64,000 nt of DNA, taken from contig NC_051075.1 of assembly GCF_004664715.2 (NCBI RefSeq), positions 25,702,215 to 25,766,214 on the forward strand, read 5' to 3'. Source of the DNA: Peromyscus leucopus (lineage: Eukaryota; Chordata; Mammalia; Rodentia; Cricetidae). The notes under the pieces were generated by a model. The model saw only the letters and a list, made by a program, of their open reading frames with translations. It ran no database searches and was not told the DNA's origin. Positions 1 through 10,955 of the stretch are shown in pieces. Within the stretch, counting starts at the first letter, position 1. Each line of letters begins with the position of its first letter. Both the position numbers and the translations under genes were made by a program.

Positions 1-426
1 AGCCCCATATGGAAATATCTTGTCACCAAATGAAGCCTCCATCCTTGGGCATGGGTTATATATAATCCAGTTGCTGACCAAACAGGCCTCATGGAAACCT
101 TCAAACAAGCCAGGCCATTGCCAAAGCTATTGGTTGTTCCCCACAAACTGATGGTCAGGCCCTATTATTGAAAACAACACCTACACAACTCATTGAATGT
201 GGAGAATGTAAGCTGTTGCCTACCTAGAGCTCTCATTCCTAATGATTAGTGTTCACAGTACTGGAAGGTACTTTACATGATACCAAAGGAGAAAGGTAAA
301 CACAACCCACAACCCCCTAGAAATGATTTGATCTACAGTGCTGATCTGCCTACAAGATGTGCTAGTGCAATAGTGGCACAAAGCTTGTGGAATTAACTAA
401 CCAATATCTGATAGGCTATTAAGAAC

Positions 427-779
427 TGTAGCTGGAGTTTTCCTGTGTCCCGCCCAGTCCTGCAGTTGCTCAGACCCGAGTAAACACAGAGGCTAATATT
501 AATTATAATTGCTTGGCCATTAGCTCAGGCTTATTACTTACTAGCTTTTACATATAAATTAACCCATAGTTCTTATCTAAGTGGCTTGGTACCTTTTCTC
601 AGTTCTGGCTTCACATCTTGCTTCCTCTGTGTCTGGCTAGTGACTTCTGACTCAGCCTTCCTCTTCCCAGAATTCTCCTTGTCTGCTTATCCCGCCTATA
701 CTTCCTGCCTGGCTATTGGCCAATCAACATTTTATTTATCAACACACATTCACAGCATGCAGAACGACATTCCACAGCA
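427..779 (-). mobile_element. Solo LTR (ERV2/ERVK-like) inserted in the L1 3'-UTR
   Basis: On the plus strand the 353-bp block starts TGTAGCTGG and ends CCACAGCA, the TG...CA ends of a retroviral LTR. It is flanked by AAGAAC (421-426) and AAGACC (780-785), a 6-bp target duplication with one mismatch. Removing it restores continuous L1 sequence. Read on the minus strand it resembles the LTRs at 2653 and 5166. No internal retroviral genes are present, so it is a recombined solo LTR. The family is probably ERV2; the name is not certain. Confidence 0.75.
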
Positions 780-1109
780 AAGACCCACTCCTTGAGATGG
801 AACCCATCCTAAACACTGCTCAGGTGGCCAAGAACCTGAGACTAAATAGACCAGGGACCTAGAGGAAACCCAAGTACTGCTGTTTTCCTAAAGGAATGTA
901 GCAACAAAATGACTCCTAACAATACTCTGCCATGCTCATAGATCACTGTCTTAACTCAGTCATCATCAGAGAAGCTTCCTCCTGCAGCAGACAGGAACAG
1001 ATCAGAGACCATCAGCTGGACAATATGCAAAGGGTGAAAGATCTTGGAACACTCAGTCCTAAATGGGATGTCTCCATCAAACCCCTCCCCTCAAGGACCT
1101 GAGAACCTT

Positions 1110-1193
1110 GAAGAAGAAGGAGGAGGAGGAGGAGGGGGAGGAGGAGGAGGAGAAGGAGGAGGAGGAGAAGAAGGAGAAGGAGAAGAAGGAGAG
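1110..1193 (+). repeat. Purine-rich (GGA/GAA)n microsatellite
   Basis: An unbroken purine run of imperfect GGA, GAA and GGG triplets lies inside the L1 3'-UTR, where rodent L1 elements normally carry a short G/A-rich tract. The poly-Gly/Glu and poly-Leu reading frames over it are artefacts of the repeat. Confidence 0.85.
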
Positions 1194-1728
1194 TGTAAGA
1201 GCCAGAGGGGATGGAGGACACCAAGGAAACAAGACCTTCTAAACACAGCAAGATGGACACACATGTGAACTCACAGACTGTGGCAGTGTGCACAGGCCCT
1301 TCAGGGGTCTGACCTAGAGGAGGTTCCAGCTTGCGAAGGGAAGTGGATGCAAGCCCCAACTTCTAACCCAGATGTTATCTCCAATTGATAACTGCTCACA
1401 AAGGAAAGTTAAGTTTCTCCAAAGAAGTCTCACTGGGTATACAAAGGCCAGGCCCCATGCCCTGCAATAGATGGCCAACAGAAAACAGCTCAATGGCATT
1501 TTGTAGGTTCTTTGTCTAATAACGCTTTGTTGGGGCTTTTTTTTCTTTCTTTCTTATAGGCCCTTTGTGTACATATTATGGTTTCTGGGTTTGCATTTTT
1601 ATGGGATTTCTGTGTGTGAGAAGGTGCGTGTCCCTGTGTCTGTAGGTATTTCTTATAGATTTTCTTTGGCTCTTTTTCTTTTGTTTGTTTGTTTTGTCCT
1701 ATTCTTGTTTGTTTGTTTTTATTTTATC

Positions 1729-1730
<2 letters not shown>

Positions 1731-1773
<43 letters not shown>
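1731..1773 (+). repeat. (TA)n microsatellite
   Basis: About 20 TA units near the 3' end of the L1 fragment. Reading frames through it give alternating Ile/Tyr and are not genes. Confidence 0.9.
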
Positions 1774-1775
<2 letters not shown>

Positions 1776-1885
1776 CATGTTTGCAATCTAATAAGAGAGA
1801 GAAAGAAATGGTATGGATTTGGGTGGGTGGGGAATTGGGGAGGATCTGCAAGTAGGGGATCCCAATATATTGAATGAAAAAAATG

Positions 1886-2295
1886 TTATCTGTCCCTTTG
1901 CCACCAGCATTCACCACAAGACCTTCCAGAGTCTTTTGAGTCATACAGTGTTGCCTTTTCTGGAAAGTAAAATGAAATTACAAGCATGTGGTCTTTTGTG
2001 ACTGTTCTCTTTCATTTACTTCAATGCTTTTAGGATTCATCCATTTTGTATGTAACAAATAGTTCCTTCATTTCTATTGTTGAATAGTATTCTATTATTG
2101 TGAATGTTTATTCACTTGCCAGTTGGTAATGCTTGTTTTGTGACCTTTAGGGAAAAAACTGCTATAAATTTTCTCATGGGCTTTTGTGTTCCCAGGAATG
2201 TGATTATTAGGTTGTTTGGAAACTGGAGGCTTATCATTAAAAGGAAATATTCAATTGTTTTCTAAAGTGACTGTGCCATTTTGTATTGCCACCAG
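1886..2295 (-). mobile_element. Ancient L1 ORF2 fragment (left part)
   Basis: On the plus strand this reads like the reverse complement of old mammalian L1 ORF2 3' sequence, with phrases such as 'GTTGAATAGTATTCTATTA' and 'TTTTCTAAAGTGACTGTGCC'. It is strongly diverged. It seems to continue at 3600-4118 after an LTR-like insertion, so the two parts were probably one element. Confidence 0.55.
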
Positions 2296-3600
2296 AAACA
2301 GATGAGGTAGCTCTTAGGGTCCTGGAGAAGTCCCACAAAAGACCAACATCCACATATATTGCTGGGTCCTAACAGCTCCCTCGGGGGAAGGGGTGAGAAG
2401 GTGCATCAATGACACAGACACCTGGAATCAGTTGAAGGCAAACAGCAAACTCGTTTATTCAGTAACAAGGAAGAGCTTGTTATACCCTCCTCCCAGCACC
2501 CAAGCTGTGTCCCAATATGGTGGCATCGTGTGGTCATCCCTCACTGGCTAGGCATGATCAGGAACTCTGACAGCACCTGTTACTAGGCACTCAGGTAGAC
2601 TCCACACGATCAGGACCTCTGACAGTGACCAGGAACTCTGACAGCGCCTCTTTGCTGTGGGATAATGCTCTTGTACACTGGTTTAATAAAATGTTGATTG
2701 GCCAGTAGCCAGGCAGGAAGTACAGGCAGGGTGAGCAGACTAGGAGAATGCTGAGAAGAGGAAGGGTGGAATCAGGAGTCGCTAGTCAGATACAGAAGAA
2801 GCAAGACGACAAGGCAGAACTGAGAAAAGGTAGCAAGCCATGTGGCCAAACATAGATAAGAATTATGGGTTAATTTAAGTGTAAGAGCTAGTCAGTAGTA
2901 AGCCTGAGATAATGGCTGAGCAGTTATAAATAATATTAAGCCTCTGAGTAATTATTTTATAAGCAGCTGTGGGACCGCAGGTGAGAGAGATTTGTCCCAA
3001 CCATAGTGGGCCAGGCAGGACTGGAGAAAAGATCTGGCCACACCTGTTGCTAGTCCCTCAGGCAGACTCCAGGTCGTCTCATAAGGAAGTACATTATGTG
3101 CATTGTGCATGCCTTGGCAACTGGTTTGAGCCAATTTCTTTGACCCAATGGGCCTGTCCTACTATACACGTATGCAAACAGCAGGAGTGTTTACTATCTT
3201 GAGAAAGATCCAGCATGCTGGGACCAGCCATCCCATACAAAGGCATGATGGCAAAGCCCCTGAGAGAGATGTGTGGAATCATTTTAAGCACAGCCAAGGC
3301 AGTTATTGGCCAGGGCTAGTCAGGGGCTGGTCAGGGCTACAGTTTTCCATTTTGGGGGGCAGGCCTGAACAAGGCCCAAGCTTTGTCCTTGTTTGGTTAT
3401 CATCTTGAACTGTTTATGGCTTAGGCCACCAGGCCTCCTCATCCTTGCTGTTGGGGATGTTGGAAATTGATTGTCCTTTGGCTCTTCCTCAGAAAGTGCT
3501 TGCTCAGTTCCAAGAGGCAGGGATCGAGGTCTAGTTCTTAACTGAGTTAAGAGGGCAGGCTGTCTTTGATATTTGCCTGGCCCTCTCAGTAGCTGTTTAC
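2296..3600 (-). mobile_element. LTR-like insertion with internal tandem repeat
   Basis: This block interrupts the ancient L1. In reverse complement it shows an AATAAA signal (plus-strand TTTATT near 2455) and retroviral-LTR-like composition, so I read it as a long minus-strand LTR or LTR-rich ERV remnant. Two copies of a roughly 40-bp unit containing 'GGAACTCTGACAGC' and 'GGCAGACTCCA' occur; the second copy is split by the LTR at 2653-3042. Boundaries are approximate and the family is not recognised. Confidence 0.4.
2653..3042 (+). mobile_element. Solo LTR (ERV2/ERVK-like), nested
   Basis: The block begins TGCTGTGGGA and ends GGCCACA, with CCTCTT (2647-2652) before it and CCTGTT (3043-3048) after it: a 6-bp duplication with one change. 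It shares its start and several internal phrases (AGCCAGGCAGGAAGT, GGGTTAATTTAAG) with the LTRs at 9467 and 25612 but is more diverged. It splits one copy of a tandem unit in the surrounding LTR-like block, which shows the order of insertion. Confidence 0.65.
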
Positions 3601-4118
3601 ACTACATTTTTGTGTGTGTTTACCATTGTCAATTGTTTAAATTTTAACTATTTCTGGAAGATGTACGGTAGTGTTTTGTTGTGATTTTTGATGTATGTTT
3701 CCATGGAAACTGACTATTCTGGGCATTTTATTGTGCACTCATCTGTCATCGTACCTTCTCATTTGCATTCTTCTCCAGGAAAGCCATCGAATGCTTCCAT
3801 TTGGGGGTGTGGTTTGCTATTTTTGACTTAAAAATGCTTCTTTTGATTTGTGACACAAGTCCTTTGCCACAAGCCATCACACCTGGATTATCTTTTCACT
3901 ATGTTGTATCATTAACTCTACTAGTCTTGGGTTTTCTTTAACAGTGTGGCTTTTAAAGGAGAATTTTCTGTTTTTATGATGTTGTTACTTTAAGAGTTTG
4001 CTCTTAAGTGCATCATTCATGTTCAAGTTCAAGTTCGCATAGGTAAGTGTTGAGGCACTTTTTCCTTCATGTGGACATCTATTCCAATCACACTTGTTGA
4101 AGAGTCCATCCTTAACCA
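3600..4118 (-). mobile_element. Ancient L1 ORF2 fragment (right part)
   Basis: Probable continuation of the diverged L1 at 1886-2295. The text resembles the reverse complement of old L1 ORF2, for example the part near 4095 reading CTTGTTGAAGAG. Highly decayed with no open frame. Confidence 0.45.
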
Positions 4119-4240
4119 GGCATGGAGACCACACTTCACACGCTTCTAATATACAGGAAGCTACAGCAAGAGCATCATATGTGTTTGTTTGTTTTAAGTT
4201 ATATTTCTTCCTCTCTCTGTCTGTCCGTCTCTCTCTCTCT

Positions 4241-4382
4241 TTTTGACAGAGTCTTAATACATAGCCCTGGGTAGCCTGGAATTAATTCACTGTGTAGATC
4301 GCATTATCTTTGAACTCACAGAGATCTGCCTGCCTCTGCCTTCTGAGTGCTGGGGTTAAAGCTTGAGTCACCATATCCAGCT
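4241..4382 (-). mobile_element. B1 SINE
   Basis: Reverse complement of a B1: it contains 'GAACTCACAGAGATCTGCC', 'TGCCTTCTGAGTGCTGGGG' and a poor pol III A box at the right end. The T-rich left end is the SINE tail. Confidence 0.75.
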
Positions 4383-4664
4383 TATCTTTTTCAGCTACCT
4401 ATGCTTCTCTGTAATGGATCAATTGACCACATGTTTATGAGCTTTCCATAGACTCACAAATTTTCCTATAGCAATGCTATACTGCTTATTTTAAATTATT
4501 GCAACTTTATATTATTCTTAAAATCAGATAATAAGAATCCTGCCTGTTTATGACTTTTTTCAGCTTTGTTTTACATATCTGTAATTTGAATTTCCATACA
4601 AATTTCAGAATTTGCTTGTATGTTCTTTTTAAGAATTAGCTTTATTTTCAAAAATACATCTATT

Positions 4665-4699
4665 TCTCTCTCTCTCTCTCTCTCTCTCTTTCCCCGTGC

Positions 4700-4746
<47 letters not shown>
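4665..4746 (+). repeat. (TC)n followed by (GT)n microsatellite
   Basis: About 12 TC units (4665-4689), a short spacer, then about 22 GT units (4702-4746). Confidence 0.95.
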
Positions 4747-4747
<1 letters not shown>

Positions 4748-4893
4748 CATGTGTGTTTGAGTGTGGAGTTCATTAGATGACTTGTAGAGGTTGAGTCTCT
4801 CCTTCCACCATATGGAGCCCTGGGACTGAACTGAGCTCATCAGTCTTGGCAGCAAGTGCTTTTACCCACTGCATTATCTCACAGACCCTCCCC
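4748..4893 (-). mobile_element. Diverged B2-type SINE
   Basis: The right end reads like the reverse complement of a B2 head ('AAGTGCTTTTACCCACTG', 'ATCTCACAGACCC'). The internal sequence is decayed. Confidence 0.5.
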
Positions 4894-5165
4894 TGTCTGT
4901 TCTGAAGATTGTTACTGCAACTTTTTGAAACTATGCATCAATTTAGAAAAGAATTGTTATTTTCTATTTTCTTCTTTTTTAGTTTAGTATATATTTTAAG
5001 GAAAAGAAAACAAGTTCTTCTTTTAAAAAAGTAAAAAATTATGTACATATTGACCAGCTCTCAGAACCACACTTGGGAAATCCTGAGAACTCCCAAGTAC
5101 TGATATCCTACAAATATTGAGACTTCTGATTGATAAACACAGTATATAACTTTATTTACTTAGAA

Positions 5166-5396
5166 TGTAGTTGGAAGTTTTCCTGTGTCCTGCCCAGTCC
5201 TGCACCCGATCAGACCCAAGTAAACACACAGAGGCTTATATCAATCATGAATTGCATGGCCTTGGCCTGTAGCTCAACTTTCTTGCTGGATAGCTCTTAT
5301 AACTAAACTCAGCCCATTTCTATTAATCTATATGTCGCCACGTGTTCAGTGGCTTTACCTGTGTGCGATTACATGCTGCTCCCTGGACGGCGGGAT
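5166..5396 (-). mobile_element. Partial LTR related to the 427-779 copy
   Basis: Starts TGTAGTTGGAAGTTTTCC, closely matching the plus-strand start of the 427-779 LTR, and shares 'CCCAGTCCTGCA' and 'GTAAACACA'. The right part diverges or is a related subfamily; no clear second end or target duplication is visible. Confidence 0.55.
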
Positions 5397-5737
5397 TGAT
5401 TTTTCACTCTGTGTGTATATAGACCTGCTTATTTTGTTAAATTTATCTCTGAGAATTTGATTTTATATCATAAATGGTATTTTATACTTCAGTTACCTAA
5501 TGTTCATTGATTACAAATTTAATTTTTATTACTGCCTTTATATCCCATCATCTGTTTTTTATTGAAAATAGTATTTTGGACAATATATTCTGACCACAGT
5601 TTTCTCTCTGTCATCTCCTCCCAGATTCTTCCCACCTCCAACTCCATGCCTTCTTTCTCTTCACTTTATAAAACAAACAGGCAAATAAAACAAACAAATA
5701 AAGCAATAAAATTAAAAAAGGAAAGAAAAAAGGCACA

Positions 5738-5742
<5 letters not shown>

Positions 5743-5785
<43 letters not shown>
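5743..5785 (+). repeat. (CA)n microsatellite
   Basis: About 21 CA units inside the L1 3'-UTR, immediately left of the LTR at 5794. Confidence 0.95.
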
Positions 5786-5786
<1 letters not shown>

Positions 5787-5793
5787 CTGTGTG

Positions 5794-6195
5794 TGTAGGA
5801 ACCTACAAAGGACTCCAGTTTGTGGCTTGATTCCATCTTGACTCAAGGTCAGAGAGTTCAAACTTCTCTTTGCTCTTTACGGCAGGATAACAGGATGTTT
5901 AGCCAAAGGCATGGTTACCAGATGTCTTGAAAATTAAGGAGGTGTTTACACTTGTTTGTACTTTAAACTATGGTGTCCTTGAGAGGGGAAGGTCTTTTGC
6001 CCCCCATTGCTTTGAGTATAAAAAGGCCCTGAGAAATAAACTTAGGGCTGCTGTGATATTGATCCAGAGCCTTCCTGATGTTATTTTGTGTCTCTGTCTT
6101 TTTCTTTTACATCCTCTATGTCTCTGTTTTCCCCAATATTTCTTAATCCTCACTCCTCCATTCAAGACTGTTGGATAGTTGGGCAGAATCTAGCA
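5794..6195 (+). mobile_element. Complete solo LTR with TATA box and poly(A) signal
   Basis: The 402-bp block starts TGTAGGAACC and ends CTAGCA and is flanked on both sides by TGTGTG (5788-5793 and 6196-6201), an exact 6-bp duplication, although this falls in CA/GT-rich DNA. It has a TATA box TATAAAAAG at 6017-6025 and AATAAA at 6035-6040, in the order of a U3-R structure. Outside it the L1 3'-UTR is continuous. It is a different family from the 9467/25612 pair. No internal viral genes. Confidence 0.7.
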
Positions 6196-8765
6196 TGTGT
6201 GTGTACAAAAAAATAAAAACACAAAATCAAAAACCATAACACACAAGCAAAAGATCAGTAAGGTAAAAAATGTCCAATGAAGTAATATGAGACCAAAAAA
6301 AAGTCTCCAAAAATACCATTGAATTTTTTTTATGTTGGTCACTTGCTACTGGGCATGGGGTTTACCCTTAAGTGGGGTTTGTATACCCAGTGACTGCACT
6401 GGAGAAAACTAATTTTTCCTTTGCAAGTAATTGTCTGTTGGTTATACATGGGAATTCATGTCCATTCCCCCTTTTCAGCAATGGAACCCATGTAGCTTGG
6501 ACCTGTGCAAGCCCTGTGCATGCTGCCACAGTCTCTGTGAGTTCATATGTGCCTCAGTCCTGTGGGGTCTGAAAGACAGTTTCCTTAATGTCATCTATGC
6601 TGGTAGCTCATCCTTATCTCCTTTTCCACCTTGTTCCCTGAGCCCTCAGAGGAGAGGGTTGATGAAGACATCACATATAGGACTGAGTATTCCAACATCT
6701 CTCACCCTCTGTGCATTGTCCACTTGTCTATCTCTATCTAACTAATAGTTTTCATCCACTCCAGGAGGAAGCTTTCCTGATGATGGCTGAGGAAGACTCT
6801 GAACTATGGATATAACAGAGTGTCATTAGAAGTCATTGCTACTTGGACACCCAGGCAGTGTTGTAGATGGGTTCCATCTCATGAATTAGGTCTTATATCT
6901 AATCACATAGTGGTTGGTTACTGCCACATCTTTTGTGCCTCTGTTGTCTCAGTGTTATCAGGTCTCCGTTGTAGACTGAAGGTTTTGTAGCCGGATCAGT
7001 GGTTACTTTTTTCCTCTGGTGGCATGCAGAATACCTCCCACTGTCATGAATAATGGTCAGTAGAGGTTAAGGTTTTAGTGAGGTAACAGCTTAACTTCTC
7101 CATGTTTAATGCATATATAAGTGTTGTCTTTAGCAATAGAGCATTATCATCATGTGGGGAGCAGCCAATAGCCTTGGCAATAGCCTGGGTTGTTTAGGGG
7201 TTTTCATGGAGCCCCTTTGGCCAACAACTCAACCAGATGTAACCTATTCCTGGAACTGGAAGTTTTACTTGGGGCAAGAGATGACTAGTTGGAGCTTTAT
7301 CTTTGAATTATCTGTGACTTCATTTAGATATTTATATGTATTTTAAGAAGCTTCTACTGAATCAGGTTTCCATCTGACTCCTCACATGGTAGGATAGTGT
7401 TAGCTATCCCACCCTGTAATCACACCCTTACCCCCATTCACTCCTTCATTCATTTAATCTTCCCATCCTAGTCTCACTCTATCTCTCCATGACTACATAT
7501 TCTATCTCCCCTTCCTTGGGACAGCCTTCCCTCTCTCCACTCAGTCTCTTACTATACATCTAACCTCTGTGGTTATAGGGATTGCAGCATGCCTATTAAA
7601 GGCCTGAAAGCTAACATTCACACATAAGAGAATACATACCATATTTTTTGGGTCTTGGTTACCTCACTCATGATGATTTCTTTTTTCTAGCTTCATCCAC
7701 TTACCTGTGAATTTCAAGATTTCATTTTCTTGATAGCTGAATAATTTTTGATTATGTCAATGTATCACCTTTTCTTTATTCATCTGTTGGTGGACATCTT
7801 GGCTGTTTCCAATTTCCCAGCTGTTATGAATAGAGCAGCAATGAATACAGATGAATAGGTGTCTATATAGCAGGATATGGAGTCCTTTGTGTATATGCCC
7901 AAGAGTTGTATAGCTGGATCTTGAAGTAGATATTCTCAGCTTCCTGAGGGACTGCTGTGCTGATTTCCACAGTGACTGTACAAGTTTGCAGTCCCACTAG
8001 CAATGGATGAGTTCTCTCTTATACCCACATCCTCGCCAGCACTAGCTGTCATTTGTTATTGATTTGTGTCATTCTAACTGGTAAGATGAAATCTCAAAGT
8101 GGTTTTGATGGCTAAGAATGTTGAACATTTCTTTAAGTGTTTCTCAGCCATTTGAGTTTCCTCCATTGAGAATTCTCTGTTTAGATCAATATCCTATTTT
8201 GTAATTGGGTTCTGTTTTCTTGATACCCAATTTTCTGAGTTCTTTATATATTTCAGCTGTTAGCCCTCTAATGGATGTGTAGTTGGTTAAAAAAAAATCC
8301 CCCATTCTGTAGACTGCCACTTTGTCCAGGTAGTAGTGTCCTTTGCCTTACAGAAGCTTTTAAGTTTCATGAGGTTCCATTACTAATTGTTGATCATAGT
8401 GCTTGTGCTATTAGTGTTCCAGTCTTTTCCTGTGCCAATGAATTCAATACCTCTCCTACTTTCTCTTCTATCGTGTTCAGTATATCTGGTTTCCTATTGA
8501 AGCCCTTGACCCATTTGGAGTTGAGTTTTGAGCAGGATGATAAATATGGATCTATCTGAATTCTTCTGCATGTAGCCATCCATGTTGACTAACACCATTT
8601 GCAGAAGATCTTTTTTACACTGTGTATTTCCGACTTCTTGGTCAAAAATCAGGTGTCCATGGTGATGTGGACTTCTATCTGGGTTTTCAATTTGATTTCA
8701 TTGATCTACTCCAGCTTTGTACATTATTCTTTGCAGTATTTTAGAGTTACTTTTGCTAACTTAAG

Positions 8766-9460
8766 AAGAAAATAATTTTCTCTATACAGAAGAACTTCAA
8801 GGATCCTGAAATGGCCGTTGTGTGAATGTGTGTATATGCACGGCAAGAAGATGAAAAGAAGCTGCCCAGATTCTTCTCAGAACAGAGGAAAGCTCAGAGC
8901 CCATCCTGGGAGAAAATCTCAGGGGCAGAGTGCTTGAGAGAGGGCAACTCTTGCCTAGAGAAAAACCCAAACAATTCATTCAATAGCCACAGACTAACAT
9001 CTAGTAGAGAGTGCTCCAAAGGCCCCTTTCTAGGAGTGGTTGTACTGCAGGGAGGAAAACAGAGACTAGTGTTTCTACTCTTGTAGAAATCAACATAAGG
9101 TGCCACAGCCTCATCATGACGATAGCTCTTTCTCATTAGAGGTTGGGACATTATATTAAACTATGCTTTAAAGGAAGATGTGAGCTCAAAATGGCTAACT
9201 AAAATATTCTGTCCTTGAAGTACGGTTCCATCTGCTATTACCCTCAGAAGTCTCCTCCCTTGAAATAAAAGCTTTCCAGGGAGCTGAGAAACCTAGCCAA
9301 CTACCTTACAACTTGGAAGAGAACCTCCAACTGCCACTTACTGAACCAATATAATTCCTAACTACCTTCTGAACATGTATCCTTAAACCCACAGATAAGT
9401 GTCATTTTCACCCCTCATCAAAGGAAATATTCTTTGGAACAGACCAAGACCATTACAGAA
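8766..9460. other. Unique intergenic DNA
   Basis: No gene, SINE or LTR that I can recognise. Short open frames on both strands lack coding character. Confidence 0.6.
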
Positions 9461-9466
9461 AACTAT

Positions 9467-9829
9467 TGCTGTGGATATTGCTCTATATAAATAAAACACT
9501 GATGGCCAGTGATCAGGCAGGAAGTAGGTTGCCAGGCAGGAAGTAGGTGGGACAAGGAGAGAGGAGAATTCTGGGAAGCGGAAGGCTGGGGGAGAGACAC
9601 TGCAGCTGCCGCCAGGACAAGCAGCATGTGAAGACTCTGGTAAGCCACCAGCCACGTGGCAAGGTATAGATTTATAAAAATGGGTTAATTTAAGATAAAA
9701 GAAGAGCTAGCAAGAAGCCTGCCACGGCCATACAGTTTATAAGTGATATAAGCGTCTGAGCGATTATTTTATAAGTGGATTGTGGGACTGCAGGGCTTGG
9801 GGAACCTGGAGAGAAGCCCTCCAGCAACA
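9467..9829 (+). mobile_element. Solo LTR (ERV2/ERVK-like), copy A of a near-identical pair
   Basis: 363 bp from TGCTGTGGATATTG to CCAGCAACA, flanked by exact 6-bp duplications AACTAT (9461-9466 and 9830-9835). By eye about 12 of 363 positions differ from the copy at 25612-25974, so the two are roughly 97 percent identical and among the youngest insertions here. Contains AATAAA close to its left end. No internal region remains. Confidence 0.85.
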
Positions 9830-9835
9830 AACTAT

Positions 9836-10955
9836 AATCAATCAAAATGCAGAAAACAGAAGATTGTGTGCTGCCCAGTAGCAACAGATACATCTACAAC
9901 AACTCCTGCATCAAAGCCTCAGGGATCATTGAGGAAGAGAGGGGCAGAAAGCCAGAGGAACAGGAAGCTGGCTGTGAGATTGTGTCTCCTAGAAATGTTA
10001 GAGAGACTACACCTGAAAGAAAAAGTATCTGGCCCAGGACCTCCAAAGTCAAGTTCTCAGCACAAGGGAGATTTATTTGCCCCAGATGGACAGAGGGTAA
10101 AAAATAAGAGACAAACACAGGAAAGAGAGGATTAAGGAGAAGGGGAAGGGGACAAGAGAGAAGGGGCAGGGATATTTGTCCCAGAGGGACAAAGGATTGC
10201 CTCTGGACAGAGAGGAGACAGACACGGCACATAGGAAAATGGCAGTTTATAACAGTAAAGGGGAACCCTGTGTTAGAATGAAGTGATTAATTTTAATTGG
10301 GTTTGTTAATCAGGAGAGGCAATGGGGGCTTTTGATTGCTGGATTTTAATACTTTGATAGCTGAACCTTGGTAGTCAGCCTTTGGAGGAGGAAGTGGCCA
10401 AATAAGGGAACAGACCTTGGTGGCTAGCTTTAGGAATGTAATCTAATGGTTTTTAGCAAGACATAGGGAATGGGAGAAAAGTGCAAGGCATTCCAGAGTC
10501 ATGCCCACCATGCTTGAGCTGGCCAGAGTCCCTTCAACACCCATGAAGTCTCATCAGCATGGCTACCTAACAAGCCCTGAACAATGACAACACCAATGGA
10601 CATGCTAACATGGAAGGGTGAAGTCTCACCGGGCCTGAACCATAGACAAAGACCTACAGGCAACCAGGGAATGATGAGAGCAGGAGAAATGGTCTTCCCC
10701 AGGGGCGAGCTCCCCATTGGTTATCCAATATCAAGTGGTCAGCACCGAGATTATGTGTAACAGATAGCATTCTACAGACTGGGCAGGTTGTATTTATGTG
10801 TTCAGGTATATATGTAACAACAATTAATGAGGGCATGAATTTGAAAGAGAGCAAGGGTGGGGTATGTGGGAGGGTTTAGAAAGAGGGAAAGAAAGAGATG
10901 GAGATGATGCAATTATTTTATAATTTCAAAAAAAAATATTTTAAAGAATGAATTA
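9836..10955 (+). mobile_element. L1 (Lx-like) 3' end with an unassigned insertion
   Basis: 10500-10955 reads like a rodent L1 3'-UTR ending in A-rich sequence ('AATTAATGAGGGCATGAATT', 'GGGAGGGTTTAGAAAG'). The 9836-10020 part fits the same element upstream. Between about 10020 and 10495 lies a block of other character (TTTATT near 10070, GATTAATTTTAATTGGG near 10286) that may be a minus-strand LTR; I cannot name it. Confidence 0.5.

Larger units (their letters stand above)
1..1885 (+). mobile_element. L1 LINE 3'-UTR fragment, interrupted by an LTR
   Basis: The sequence matches my recollection of a rodent L1 3' untranslated region, including phrases such as 'GTGCAATAGTGGCACA', 'GAAGCTTCCTCCTGCAGCAG' and 'AATGGGATGTCTCCATCAA'. 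It is on the plus strand, enters from the left edge and ends in a short A-rich stretch near 1880. A solo LTR at 427-779 splits it, and a purine triplet repeat (about 1110-1192) and a TA repeat (1731-1772) lie within it. No coding part of L1 is visible here. Exact subfamily is not assigned. Confidence 0.75.
5560..8765 (-). mobile_element. L1 LINE, 3'-UTR and ORF2 3' end
   Basis: From left to right this is the reverse complement of an L1: A-rich and pyrimidine-rich 3'-UTR (5560-7400) and then the C-terminal part of ORF2 (about 7570-8765; plus-strand phrases such as 'CATCTGTTGGTGGACATCTT'). It is 5' truncated near 8765. A complete LTR at 5794-6195 sits inside. Many stops and indels show it is dead. 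The ORFs at 8275-8559 and elsewhere within it are remnants. Confidence 0.75.
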
